Assembly: GCF_010894435.1 (NCBI RefSeq)
Contig: NZ_JAAIXZ010000004.1
Coordinates: 110,300-174,299, forward strand
DNA length: 64,000 nucleotides
Reading direction: 5' to 3'
Source: Pyxidicoccus trucidator
Lineage (GTDB): Bacteria > Myxococcota > Myxococcia > Myxococcales > Myxococcaceae
Shown: positions 51,349 to 60,069 of the stretch, piece by piece
How the letters are laid out: each line of letters opens with the position of its first letter
How positions within the stretch are numbered: position 1 is the first letter of the stretch
Made by a program: the position numbers and the translations under genes
The notes under the pieces: generated by a model
Told to the model about the DNA's origin: nothing
Seen by the model: the letters and a program-made list of their open reading frames with translations, nothing else
Databases searched by the model: none

Positions 51349-51444
51349 ATGACCGCGACCGACAAGACGCTCTTTGACTCCTACCGCCTCGGCAGGCTCA
51401 CGCTCTCGAATTGCCTCGTGATCGCCGTCGAAGGGAGCTGCTGA
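51349..51444 (+). pseudogene. N-terminal stub of an ene-reductase (old yellow enzyme family)
   Basis: The ATG at 51349 opens TATDKTLFDSYRLGRLTLSN and then CLVIAVEGSC before a TGA. LFxxxRLGxLTLxNR(L/I)VMAP is the standard start of NADH:flavin oxidoreductases of the old yellow enzyme family; here Cys replaces the Arg and the rest of the gene (over 300 codons) is gone. It ends three bases before the DoxX start, so a deletion has fused the two. It is divergent from the AraC gene. Confidence 0.7.
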
Positions 51445-51446
51445 AC

Positions 51447-51839
51447 ATGAAGACGAAGCTCATGTACTGGGTTCCTACCGGCCTATTGGCGGCGCTGGTC
51501 TTCATGTCCGGCGCATTCAACGTCACGCTCCAGCCCAACGTGGTGCAGATGCTGCAGCACCTGGGTTACCCGGTCTACCTGGCAACTCTGCTGGGGATCT
51601 ACAAGCTCCTCGCCGCAGTCACCCTGGTGATTGGCTCGCGCTGGCCGCGCCTGAAGGAGTGGGCATTTGCGGGCTTGTTCTTCAATCTCAGTGGGGCGAT
51701 TGTTGCACACGCGGCCTCGGGTGATGGCTTTGCCGGCAGCGCGCCTTCCGGTGTGTTGCTGGCGTTGACCGGCATGACCTACGCAGCGCAGCGACTGTTC
51801 GAGCCGCCCACCGCGCGGACAGCTACGGTGGTTCGATGA
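51447..51839 (+). CDS. DoxX-like small membrane protein
   Basis: 130 residues from the ATG at 51447. Four hydrophobic helices are present: VPTGLLAALVFMSGAFNV, LATLLGIYKLLAAVTLVIGS, WAFAGLFFNLSGAIVAHAAS and PSGVLLALTGMTYAAQRLF. MLQHLGYPVYLATLLGIYKL is typical of the DoxX-like family. Such proteins sit in the inner membrane; their biochemical role is unclear, with suggested links to thiol or quinone redox. It overlaps the next gene by four bases (ATGA) and so is co-translated with it. Confidence 0.8.
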   Translation: MKTKLMYWVPTGLLAALVFMSGAFNVTLQPNVVQMLQHLGYPVYLATLLGIYKLLAAVTLVIGSRWPRLKEWAFAGLFFNLSGAIVAHAASGDGFAGSAPSGVLLALTGMTYAAQRLFEPPTARTATVVR

Positions 51840-52783
51840 AGGGCTCCGTCGAATACCCGACCGCGTGGACCGTCGATGCGCCCGCGCCGGTCGTCTCGGT
51901 AAGCCCTGTGGTTCTGCCTGCCTCCAAAGAGCGTGTTGCGGATCTCCAGCTCCGTATCTCCGCGCCAGCCACGGGGAGCGGACTCCCCATCCTCATCTTC
52001 GCGCACGGCTACCGATCGTCGTCGGACGGGTACCTTCCGCTCGCACACTACTGGGCGGCGCGCGGATTCGTCGTGATCCAGCCGACGTTCCTCGACTCGT
52101 GGACCCTCAACCTCGCGCCGGACGACCCGCGAAGCTCATCGATCTGGAGGTACCGCGTCGAGGACGTGAAGAACGTCCTCGACCACCTGGAGACCATCGA
52201 GGCGTCGGTTCCGGGGCTCGCAGGCCGCGTCGACCCTAGCCGAACCGCTGCCGCTGGGCACTCGTTTGGGGCGCAGACGACCGGGATGCTCCTCGGCGCA
52301 CGGACGGTGCGGCCCGACGGCAGCTTGGGCGAGGTTCTGTCCGACCCTCGAATCAAGGTCGGCGTCCTGCTTTGCGCCGGCGGTCGCGGCGGCGAAGCCT
52401 TGAGCCCGCTCGCGCGCGAGCAGTTTCCGTATCTGAACCAAGTCTATTCCGAGATGACCACGCCGACCCTCGTGATCGTCGGCGACCAGGACCGCTCGCC
52501 GCTGACCGTGCTCGGGCCGGAGTGGTTCAGGGATGCGTACACCTTGAGCCCGGCTCCCAAGTCGCTCGTCACGCTGTTCGGAGGCGAGCACATGCTAGGT
52601 GGCATCTCGGGCCATCTGGTGACGGAGACGACGGACGAGAGCCCAGAGCGGGTTGCGGCGGTCCAGCGGCTCACTTGGGCGTGGCTCCGAACAGCGCTCT
52701 ACCCGGCCGACCGAGCCTGGTCCGAGGCGAGTGCCGCGCTTTTGGCAGGTCCGACCCCGCAGGGTCGAGTCGAAGACAAATGA
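51836..52783 (+). CDS. alpha/beta-hydrolase, chlorophyllase/PAF-acetylhydrolase-like
   Basis: 315 residues. The ATG at 51836 overlaps the DoxX stop. No signal peptide. The fold is shown by LPILIFAHGYRSSSDGYLPL (oxyanion strand), nucleophile elbow AAGHSFGAQT near residue 140, acid in VIVGDQDRSPL near 220 and His in LFGGEHMLGGISGH near 250. The order matches chlorophyllase-like and platelet-activating-factor acetylhydrolase-like hydrolases. Substrate unknown. It is the last gene of the DoxX operon and is followed by a strong stem-loop. Confidence 0.8.
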   Translation: MKGSVEYPTAWTVDAPAPVVSVSPVVLPASKERVADLQLRISAPATGSGLPILIFAHGYRSSSDGYLPLAHYWAARGFVVIQPTFLDSWTLNLAPDDPRSSSIWRYRVEDVKNVLDHLETIEASVPGLAGRVDPSRTAAAGHSFGAQTTGMLLGARTVRPDGSLGEVLSDPRIKVGVLLCAGGRGGEALSPLAREQFPYLNQVYSEMTTPTLVIVGDQDRSPLTVLGPEWFRDAYTLSPAPKSLVTLFGGEHMLGGISGHLVTETTDESPERVAAVQRLTWAWLRTALYPADRAWSEASAALLAGPTPQGRVEDK

Positions 52784-52790
52784 CCTCCAG

Positions 52791-52824
52791 GCGCGAGCAG
52801 TTCCGACATCGGAACTGCTCGCGC
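52791..52824. terminator. perfect 16-bp bidirectional stem-loop
   Basis: GCGCGAGCAGTTCCGA, two bases, TCGGAACTGCTCGCGC lies between the convergent hydrolase and RHH-like genes. Confidence 0.7.
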
Positions 52825-52845
52825 ACGGGAGTGCCTCGATGCTGC

Positions 52846-53259
52846 TCACGCGCTCGGATTGGCGAAGAGCGCGGCGAAGTCGCGCGCGCCGAGCTGCGTG
52901 AGGTACTGGCCGATGGCGCCCCGCAGGAGCTCCATCCGGTTCTTGATGCCCTTCGCCCGCCACGCCTCGTCCATCTTGTGGGCGACGTCGGCCTCGAGGC
53001 GCAGCGGGAGGGTCTTCACGTCGAGCGGCTCACCGGCACGCGCGCGCGTCTTGCTCGGTCCCACGTTGATGCGGCCCTTCTCGGCCTCGCGGATCTTCCA
53101 GACGAGGTAGCCACGATTGGAGCTGCCGCTCGGTCGCCGGACGACGTCGAAGTACGTCTTCCGCAGCTCCTCGAGGGTCATCGACCCCAGCCGGGACGAT
53201 GCGGATTCGTTGTCCAGCCTGTTCCGCGGCTCCCGCGGACGTCCAACCTGGCGCCTCAC
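52846..53259 (-). CDS. DUF2924-like/ribbon-helix-helix-like small protein
   Basis: 137 residues if begun at the GTG at 53259; an internal ATG at 53181 (MTLEELRKTY) is an alternative. The first part MTLEELRKTYFDVVRRPSGS, NRGYLVWKIREAEKGRINVG resembles DUF2924, which often occurs in phage and mobile DNA. The second part TLPLRLEADVAHKMDEAWRA, KNRMELLRGAIGQYLTQLG has the pattern of a ribbon-helix-helix DNA-binding domain. It lies 27 bases after the immunity-like gene in the same direction, so it may be a third gene of the toxin locus or a neighbour of separate origin. Confidence 0.5.
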   Translation of the reverse strand: MRRQVGRPREPRNRLDNESASSRLGSMTLEELRKTYFDVVRRPSGSSNRGYLVWKIREAEKGRINVGPSKTRARAGEPLDVKTLPLRLEADVAHKMDEAWRAKGIKNRMELLRGAIGQYLTQLGARDFAALFANPSA

Positions 53260-53286
53260 AGCGGCGCACCGGGCCGCCGTTGCCGG

Positions 53287-53757
53287 TCAGGCGGTCTCGT
53301 CGGGCAGCAGCGTGCGCAGCAGCTCGTCGTCGGGACCGAGCGGACGCCAGCCGGGCGGCGGTGGCGTGGCGAGGAGCACTGCCATGACTTTCCTGGCGCG
53401 CTCCTCATGGGTTTCCGGGGTGAAACTGAGCCACGAAGAGAGTGCCATGGCGACGGCGAAACGGTTTGCGTCGTCCAGCACTGCCGGCCAACCGTCAGGG
53501 AGGTTCTCGGACAGCTCGCGCACGAGTTGCCCGCGCACCAGGCGTGTGACCTGATGGCTCCGTTCTGCCTCCGCCACCAGCCCGCTGAACACCTGCACCG
53601 CGTTGACATCGTCCTCGCCGAGTTCCTCGGCCAAGGCAATGAGTGAGACCGTGGGGTGGGCGTTCGCGAAGGCGCTGAGCGAGTCATGACCCCGCTCGCG
53701 GACCCGCTCATACAGGCGGACCTTCCAGTCGTCTCGCCAAGTATTCCTGTCGCTCAT
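53287..53757 (-). CDS. probable immunity protein of the DUF2380 toxin locus
   Basis: 156 residues from the ATG at 53757; a GTG three codons earlier overlaps the toxin's stop (GTGA). The protein is cytosolic and helical: DDWKVRLYERVRERGHDSLS, VSLIALAEELGEDDVNAVQV, EAERSHQVTRLVRGQLVREL and NLPDGWPAVLDDANRFAVAM. It ends in PPPPGWRPLGPDDELLRTLL. From memory this type regularly follows DUF2380 lipoproteins in myxobacteria, and some are labelled NUDIX in databases, but no Nudix box (Gx5Ex7REUxEExGU) is visible here. The position and coupling fit an immunity gene. Confidence 0.6.
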   Translation of the reverse strand: MSDRNTWRDDWKVRLYERVRERGHDSLSAFANAHPTVSLIALAEELGEDDVNAVQVFSGLVAEAERSHQVTRLVRGQLVRELSENLPDGWPAVLDDANRFAVAMALSSWLSFTPETHEERARKVMAVLLATPPPPGWRPLGPDDELLRTLLPDETA

Positions 53758-53762
53758 CGCCC

Positions 53763-55222
53763 TCACCAGGGAGTGAAGCTCATCGGAATGTTATAGCTCC
53801 TCATCCGATGCGCGACGATTTTCAGAACCTCGCTTCGTGTCAACATCCGGCCGGTGACGGTCTCGGCGTCGTCCAGTGCCTTCATGAGCATCCGGTTCCA
53901 TTCGCCGGGCCAGGTGCGCCCCAGGCGCCAGTCGCCACCGCCGTGAATCGCCTCGTGGCGTGACTGCTCCAGCCTGACGCAGAACTGGTCGATGTCCATG
54001 TCGCCGGTGAAGCCGCGCTTCTTGAACCACTCACGGTGCTCACGCGGCAGGACGTGGTGCTTCGGTGCGTCGGACATGCCCGCCCCCGCTCTGCCCGTCA
54101 CACGCATGCCGCGAACCTCGGGCCCGTCGCCCAGCGCGTCGCGCACACCCCGCGGCAACTCCCCGTGCGCCATCATCACCTGGCCGGCGTGGATGCGAAC
54201 GGCGGCGCTGACGGCTGGGACGGAGATGACGCCCGCCTGCACGAGCCGGCGAATCCTTTCCACCCACTCGGCGGAGACGACAATCCGCGAGCCCGCCATG
54301 ACTCCGCCTGAGCTCATGACCAGACCCACGCCGATAGTGGCGGGAGCAGCCGGCGGCAACCGAGGCAGCGACACCCTCAGCGTCGAGACCAGGGTGAGCA
54401 TCTCCACGAGCTGTATCGCCGTCATGAGCTTCCCGTGATTCTCCATGGCCGTGCGTGCGCCGTCGTGGATGGCGCCGAACTCGCGGGTGAGCTGACCCAT
54501 CAACCCGGGCATCGCGGTTGTCGCGGCCTCGACCTGCTCCGGGTCCTGTGAAGCAAGTGCCGACAGGGTGGGCTCCATCCGCCGTTGCACACGGTGCAGG
54601 TCCATGAGCAGCGTCTCGACGCTGTAGGCGGGGCACTCGCGGAGCACGATGTCAGCGAGTTGGAGGAAGTCGAGCCATGCGGCCAGCAACATGGAGCCGA
54701 ACAGGGCCGCCTGGAGCCGGGGGCCTGTCATCCGGAGGAGGCCCAGCGCCATGTCCGGGTCCGCGACTTCCGAGGCCACGTCCGCCAGCGTGGTGGCGCT
54801 ACCGGGCGCGCGCCGTCAAGCCAGGGCAGTTGGCTGGCACCATGGGTGACGTAGCGGGTGAAGGCGCCGTTGAGCCCGTTGAGGCCCCGATTTCCCAAGC
54901 CCGGCGGACGGGCCGCGAGCTGGGAGAGCGCGCTGGCGACGCTGCCCGTGGAGCCCTTCACGTCGTCAATGGCCGCAAGGACTGCGCGCCGGGCCAGTGT
55001 GGCGCGCTGCTTCCCTTCAACGGCTTCCGCCGCGTTGTCAGGGTCCGCTCCCGGCACATCAAAGCGAGAGTCCCGGTGACGCATCAGCGGTTGCGTCAAC
55101 GCGGGGCTGCCAGCCATTCGCGGCGTGTCGCTCAGGTGCCGTCCCCGGCCGGGCGCAGGCGGCAGCGAAGCGCAGCCGGTTGCGAGCATGGCCGCGCACA
55201 GCAGCAGGGCGTCAGCGCGCAT
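53763..55222 (-). pseudogene. DUF2380-type polymorphic-toxin lipoprotein gene with a frameshift
   Basis: From the ATG at 55222 a lipoprotein signal (MRADALLLCAAMLATGCASL) and the family N-terminal region (LAARPPGLGNRGLNGLNGAF, TRYVTHGASQLPWLDG) run to about 54800. There the frame changes in a GC run (GGCGCGCGCCCGG). The next frame continues the family consensus exactly: TTLADVASEVADPDMALGLL, LTREFGAIHDGARTAMENHG, then the toxin end KHHVLPREHREWFKKRGFTG and RHEAIHGGGDWRLGRTWPGE. The HHxxP...H pattern is an HNH-like nuclease signature. From memory this is TIGR02269/DUF2380 (SitA6-type) material. Either the gene is dead or the base count is wrong at one site. Confidence 0.75.
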
Positions 55223-55382
55223 GGCCCACAGTCCGCCTGGGTTCAAGCAGCACGACCTGACATCGCTTCATGCGCATGTCCGCCTCCGGGGACTGTCCCT
55301 GTGTGGGACTCATAGCAGTACGGAGGGGAGGGCCCTGCTCGTGATGATGTCGAGCGGCGCTGCACACCTGGAACACCGTGCC

Positions 55383-57251
55383 TCACGGGAACCGGTCCAC
55401 CACCATGACGTGCGAGAGGGGACTCACCAGCGAGTGTCCGGGCCTTGAGTTCGGGTCCTTGGGCAGGCCGTCCGCGTCTGAGAGGACGAAGCAGACCGGG
55501 TACTCGCTCCCGTCGGGAGTCTTCACCCGGGTGTAGCGGCCGAGCACCTGCTCGCCACCCGTCCACAGTCGCCCGTAGATGAGCGTGCCCACGGGCATCC
55601 GGCCCATGGGTTTCTCCAGGCGGCTGGTGATGGGGCCATCGCTCACGACGATGCGGTAGTTGTCCTGGTCGTGGTCATCCGGCTGGAGGATGTCGAGTTC
55701 GGTGTAGCCGCCATCACCGACGCTCAGGTCGAGCTGGCGCATGGTCGCCAGGGCTTCGGAAGGGCAGTTGGTCGGCTCGGAGCGCACCTGTGTGCCGGTA
55801 CACGCATTGAGACTGGCGGCAGCGGTGGCGGCGAGCAGGTAGCGGTGGAGGAGGCTGGGGCACTGCGCGTGGGGCTCGATCATGGACATGTCGTCTTCTC
55901 CCGGCCACGACGGCGCAACGGAGAAGGAGGCGAGGGCCGACGCGGGCGCGGCAGTGTCGGCCGGCGCATCCACCCGCGCCAATTGCTGGTCTTCGGTCAC
56001 TGCCTCCTTGGAGGGCGCGTGGTGCGCCACCGCCCAGGCCAGTCCTGCCACCGACACCAGCGCGCCCGCGACTCGTGCCAGTCGAGGGACTCCCGGGCCG
56101 GGGCTCCACCTGGAGCGCGTGACGGCTCCGGTCGCTGGAACGGTGACGACCCGGTCCAGCATCCTGCGGCGTATCTTGCGCAGGGCGCGGTGCTCCCAGG
56201 CCCGGTCCCGCTGGCGCATCCTCGCCTGATGCAGCGCCGCCTCCTGGCCCGGTGCCACCGGCCCTGGTGCCGCGCCCTCGCTCGTCGTGCGCGAGTCCAG
56301 GGCCGGCCCGCGGTACCACTCGAAGAGAGGCGCGTCCCACTCGGGTCCGGCTGCGGCCAGCCCCCGGCGCACCTCCAGAGCCAGCGCGTGGGCGCTCTCC
56401 GGTCGCGCCTCGGGAGTGAAGTCGAGCAGCCAGTGCACCCACCGCGCGAGGGGCTCGGGCACGCGGGGATTGAGCGCGTGCACCGTGGATGGACCTGCCT
56501 CCTCATCGCTGCCCACCGGTGCTTCGCTTAGTCGCAGGGGCGGGTACTGCTCCACCAGCAGCCGGTAGAAGGTGGCACCCACCGCGTACAGCTCGTCGGC
56601 CACCGTGTACTGATACGGCCCGACCAGCGGCTCGCGCTGCGCTTGGAGACACCACAGGATGGCCTGCGGGCTGCGGTAGGGCGACGTACCCGGAGGAAGC
56701 CTCGCCGCCGAGGTGAGTGGCGAGGCCTCCGGGTGCCAGCCAGCACCCCAGTCCAGCACCACCAGGCATCCCGCTCCATCCACTCGGACATTGTCGCCCT
56801 TGAAGTCACGGTGCAGCACGCGCTCGTGGTGGGCCTCGGCCAGTGCCTGGGCCGCCTGTTCCAGCAGCCCGGCTACCTGTCGCGCCGTGGGGTTGCGCCC
56901 CAGGGCCCAGTCATAGAGCGTGTCGCCTCGCACGTACTCCAGCAGCAGATAGGGGTAGCGCACAGGCCCGGTCTGCCAGGTGCCCTCGTCCAACAGGCGC
57001 ACCACGCCCGAGTGCCGCACCAGGCGGAGCGCCTCCGCCTCGCGTGCGAAGCGCCGGTCGCCCGGAGCGTGGGCCAGCTTCAGCGCGTAGCTCGGGCCCC
57101 TGGGCCGCGAGCGCACCTCGTACACCGTGCCGTTGCCGCCACTGCCCACCCGGCGCTCCACGCGCCAGCGCCCCACCCGGGTGCCGGGCGGCAGAGCCCG
57201 CGGAGACAGCGCGGAGGACTGCGTCGGGGACTCGTCCGCTTCCACCTGCAT
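55383..57251 (-). CDS. Ser/Thr protein kinase, DWG variant, with extended C-terminal domain
   Basis: 622 residues; GGGAGGGAG precedes the ATG at 57251. The kinase domain (about 25-290) has GSGGNGTVYEV, the lysine in YALKLAHAPG, LHRDFKGDN and VVLDWGAGW, in which Trp replaces Phe of DFG. All phosphate and metal ligands are kept. A membrane helix (LARVAGALVSVAGLAWAVAH) lies near 400, followed by a linker and an outer domain to 622 (YRIVVSDGPITSRLEKPMGR, VLGRYTRVKTPDGSEYPVCF). Its upstream neighbour, 28 bases away, is a DUF2381 protein, a pairing frequent in myxobacteria. It likely senses an envelope cue together with that protein. Confidence 0.88.
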   Translation of the reverse strand: MQVEADESPTQSSALSPRALPPGTRVGRWRVERRVGSGGNGTVYEVRSRPRGPSYALKLAHAPGDRRFAREAEALRLVRHSGVVRLLDEGTWQTGPVRYPYLLLEYVRGDTLYDWALGRNPTARQVAGLLEQAAQALAEAHHERVLHRDFKGDNVRVDGAGCLVVLDWGAGWHPEASPLTSAARLPPGTSPYRSPQAILWCLQAQREPLVGPYQYTVADELYAVGATFYRLLVEQYPPLRLSEAPVGSDEEAGPSTVHALNPRVPEPLARWVHWLLDFTPEARPESAHALALEVRRGLAAAGPEWDAPLFEWYRGPALDSRTTSEGAAPGPVAPGQEAALHQARMRQRDRAWEHRALRKIRRRMLDRVVTVPATGAVTRSRWSPGPGVPRLARVAGALVSVAGLAWAVAHHAPSKEAVTEDQQLARVDAPADTAAPASALASFSVAPSWPGEDDMSMIEPHAQCPSLLHRYLLAATAAASLNACTGTQVRSEPTNCPSEALATMRQLDLSVGDGGYTELDILQPDDHDQDNYRIVVSDGPITSRLEKPMGRMPVGTLIYGRLWTGGEQVLGRYTRVKTPDGSEYPVCFVLSDADGLPKDPNSRPGHSLVSPLSHVMVVDRFP

Positions 57252-57279
57252 CGCCGCTCCCTCCTGGCCTGTGTCCCGC

Positions 57280-58203
57280 CTACAGCTCCACCCGTGACCA
57301 GCGCACGCCCCGGCGGCCAGGCGCGTCCAGCACCTCCAGCGCCCAGGCAGTGGGCGCGCCGTCCACCCGTGCCCTCCACTGCACCACCGCCCGGGCGCTC
57401 TGCCCTGGCCGCAGCCGCGCCTCCGCCAACTGCACCGGCGCTTCGAGCACCTCGTTCGTGCGGCGCCCGTCCGCGTCCAGTCGCGTCAGCCGCGCCAGGC
57501 CGGGCACCCAGGTCTCCTGCCCTCGCCGGTTCTCCAGCTCCAGGGCGAGGGCCACCCACTCGCCGGAGCGGTAGGTGTCGAGCCTGAGGGCCTTCAGCCC
57601 TTGCCCGACGCCCAGGTTGTCCACCCACCGCCAGACGACGCTCCGGTGTCCGATGGCACCGGAGAGGATGGCAGCCGCGAGCCCCTCCTGGGGCACGGGC
57701 CTGCGCCCTGTGGCCAGCCGCGACTCCAGCGCCGCGCACTGACTGCGCAGTTCCACCAGCTCCGCCTCCAGTTGCTCCGCCGAGGCTGGCCGCCTGCGCA
57801 CCTCCACCACCGCGTCCACCTCGTCGCCGTCCGTCGTGAGCTCCAGCACGAGGTGCGCAGGGGCCGCGCCATCCGTGAACCGCACCACCAGCGGAGGCAC
57901 GCCCTTCTCCGGCATTGCGACGGCCGGCTTGAGCACCAGGTGGTCGGTCTCCAGCTCCAGGCGGGTGAACAGCCCGCGCAGGGCCTCCGGGTCCGCCACC
58001 TCCAGCACGACGTCCGAGTCGAAGAGCACCGTCGTCACCACCTGGGGCGCCAGCCGGAGCCGCTGGACGGACTCCGCGGTGCCCGCGCTCACGGACACGC
58101 TTCGCTCGACGCGCCTCCACCGCTTCGCGCCCTGCGGCTGCGCCAGGGCCGCCGTACCCAGCAGGAGCACCGCCGCCATCGTCCATGCGCCAGGGGAAAA
58201 CAC
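57280..58203 (-). CDS. DUF2381 (TIGR02268-type) exported protein
   Basis: 307 residues from a GTG at 58203. Signal peptide AWTMAAVLLLGTAALAQPQG. The mature part runs RVERSVSVSAGTAESVQRLR, LAPQVVTTVLFDSDVVLEVA, VPPLVVRFTDGAAPAHLVLE, a helical coiled segment SAEQLEAELVELRSQCAALE, then WRWVDNLGVGQGLKALRLDT, SGEWVALALELENRRGQETW. This is the Myxococcus paralogous family DUF2381/TIGR02268, of unknown role. Such genes often precede a Ser/Thr kinase, as here, suggesting a periplasmic partner or input for the kinase. Confidence 0.75.
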   Translation of the reverse strand: MFSPGAWTMAAVLLLGTAALAQPQGAKRWRRVERSVSVSAGTAESVQRLRLAPQVVTTVLFDSDVVLEVADPEALRGLFTRLELETDHLVLKPAVAMPEKGVPPLVVRFTDGAAPAHLVLELTTDGDEVDAVVEVRRRPASAEQLEAELVELRSQCAALESRLATGRRPVPQEGLAAAILSGAIGHRSVVWRWVDNLGVGQGLKALRLDTYRSGEWVALALELENRRGQETWVPGLARLTRLDADGRRTNEVLEAPVQLAEARLRPGQSARAVVQWRARVDGAPTAWALEVLDAPGRRGVRWSRVEL

Positions 58204-58589
58204 GCAGAGGCAATCTCCAGGGGCTCAGCCGGCCTCGGGGCGGGTCTGACTGCCGGCACGGAGGCGGCGGGATTGCTTCGCCATGAGCAGGTGACCCGCG
58301 AGCGGCGCACCCTAACATTCCGCTCAAAGTCGGTCTACCCGCGAGGTTCTCAATGAGGGGGACCACCTACCAGTGTGGTACTCCCTTCCGGGTCCGCTGC
58401 GAGGACTTGCTCAAGGACTTGCGGGCAAGCGAGCCGGAGGCGCATGCCCGGCGATGACCGGAAGGCAGAGACGCCGCGCACGATGAAGGCCCGACTCGTG
58501 ACTCGCATTGCCCCGCCGCCCCATCGCGTGTCGAGCACCGGACAGGGTATAGGGTCCGGCTGCCCCACACGTGTCGAGGAGCCGCGGTT
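58204..58589. other. intergenic region between divergent operons
   Basis: 386 bases separating the DUF2381-kinase operon (minus) from the methyltransferase gene (plus). The AT-richer part at 58310-58360 may hold promoters, but no matched -35/-10 pair or operator stands out and no coding frame is convincing. Confidence 0.3.
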
Positions 58590-59270
58590 ATGGAATCGCC
58601 CTCTCTGGAACTGGAGCTGTCGCCCGAGGTGCATGCGGGCCAGGCCGTGTACACGCGGTGGACGTTGCGGGTGCTCTATGACGTAGGCGTGCTGGGTTAC
58701 TCCAACCGCTTCGTCTGGAAGTGCCCCACCGCGACGCAGCTGGAGTGGTACGACACGAACGTGTCCGCCAACCACCTCGACGTGGGCGTGGGCACCGGCT
58801 ACTACACCGCGCGCTGCCGCTATCCCTCTCCCTCGCCGCGTCTGGCATTGATGGACCTCAATGCCAACAGCCTGGAGCACGCCGCCGGCCGCGCCGCGCG
58901 CTACTCGCCAGAGCTGTACCGGCGCAACGTGCTCGACCCCATCGACTTCGATGCTCCGCGCTTCGACTCCATCGGGCTGAACTGCCTGCTGCACTGCCTG
59001 CCCGGCTCGATGGACGAGAAGGCCGTCGTCTTCGACCACCTTCGCCTCCTGCTCAACCCTGGCGGCTGCGTCTTCGGTTCCACCCTGCTCCAGGGGGACG
59101 TGCCCCGGAGCGCCCAGGCCCGCTTCCTGATGCGCACCTACAACCGCAAGGGCATCTTCTCCAACGAGCAGGACACGCGGGAGTCACTGGAGCGCGCGCT
59201 CCGCAAGCGCTTCAAGGAATCCCACGTCACCGTGCAGGGCTGCATGGCCCTCTTCCGCGCTCGCGCCTGA
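58590..59270 (+). CDS. class I SAM-dependent methyltransferase
   Basis: 226 residues; GAGGAG precedes the ATG at 58590. The SAM-binding core begins with motif I HLDVGVGTGYYTARCRYPSP near residue 62, an acidic loop LALMDLNANSLEHA for the ribose, and FDSIGLNCLLHCLPG (motif IV). LLLNPGGCVFGSTLLQG is the usual motif VI. The first 50 residues form a cap (HAGQAVYTRWTLRVLYDVGV, LGYSNRFVWKCPT). The substrate is unknown; natural-product or lipid targets are common for this layout. It stands alone and is convergent with the NAD-binding gene. Confidence 0.82.
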   Translation: MESPSLELELSPEVHAGQAVYTRWTLRVLYDVGVLGYSNRFVWKCPTATQLEWYDTNVSANHLDVGVGTGYYTARCRYPSPSPRLALMDLNANSLEHAAGRAARYSPELYRRNVLDPIDFDAPRFDSIGLNCLLHCLPGSMDEKAVVFDHLRLLLNPGGCVFGSTLLQGDVPRSAQARFLMRTYNRKGIFSNEQDTRESLERALRKRFKESHVTVQGCMALFRARA

Positions 59271-59275
59271 GGCGC

Positions 59276-59938
59276 TCAGGGCGCCTTGACGCCTGTGGCC
59301 TCCACCTCGGCCCAGAGGCTGTCTCCCTCCAGCACGGCGTTGAGCGGGCCTCTCAGCTCGGCGACGCGCAGCAGGACGGCGGCGAGCTGCTCCAGATGGA
59401 TGGGGCGCAGGTTCCGCAGCATGGGCAGTCGGGTGAAGAGGCGGAGGAGGGGAATCGGCTGGTGGTACTCGCCCTCGAAGGCGGGCGGGCGCAGCACCGT
59501 CCAGGGGATGCCGCTCTCTCGCACCAGCCGCTCCGCCTCCGCCTTGGCCTTGAGGTACGCGCCCACCGGCCGGCCCGCGCCCGTGGAGCTGAGCAGCACG
59601 AAGTGGTCCACGCTCGCGCGCTTCGCCGCCTCCACGAGCTGCGCCGTGGTGCCGATGTCGCTCGTCACGTAGGTGTCGCCCGCGTCGAAGCGCTTGCGCA
59701 TGGTGCCGATGAGCTGGAGCACCGTGGTGTACCCGGCCATCGACTCAACCAGGGTCTTGGTGTCGGACAGCTCCACCACCGCCTTGAGCGGCCACTCCCG
59801 CGCCAGCTCGCTGTTCGCGCTCTTTGGCCGCACGTGCGCAATCACGGGCACTCCGCGCGCGAGCGCCTGTCGCATCACCGTGCGCCCTGTGGCTCCGGTG
59901 GCTCCTGCGACGAACAGGTGACGGGACGGCGTTTCCAT
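59276..59938 (-). CDS. NAD(P)-binding protein, NmrA/atypical SDR family
   Basis: 220 residues. The N-terminal Rossmann motif is FVAGATGATGRTVMRQAL (GxxGxxG). DTYVTSDIGTTAQLVEAAKR and FVLLSSTGAGRPVGAYLKAK are the next two conserved blocks of NmrA-like atypical short-chain dehydrogenases; YLKAKAEAERLVRESGIPWT contains the YxxxK. It may be a reductase or an NADPH sensor. Its stop is six bases from the stop of the methyltransferase gene. Confidence 0.82.
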   Translation of the reverse strand: METPSRHLFVAGATGATGRTVMRQALARGVPVIAHVRPKSANSELAREWPLKAVVELSDTKTLVESMAGYTTVLQLIGTMRKRFDAGDTYVTSDIGTTAQLVEAAKRASVDHFVLLSSTGAGRPVGAYLKAKAEAERLVRESGIPWTVLRPPAFEGEYHQPIPLLRLFTRLPMLRNLRPIHLEQLAAVLLRVAELRGPLNAVLEGDSLWAEVEATGVKAP

Positions 59939-60069
59939 GTGGCGCTCCGGTGAGGGGACGGCGGGACGCCGCCTCTTTCATCACACGGAGGGGAGCGTGC
60001 CCAGCACGGCGTGCGTCAAGGCTTCAGCTCGTGCCGGGTACAGGACGGGACTCCCGAGCCCCGACAGGC

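Noticed and set aside
53287..53757. NUDIX hydrolase label for the immunity-like protein
   Set aside because: No Nudix box is visible; the context points to an immunity role instead.
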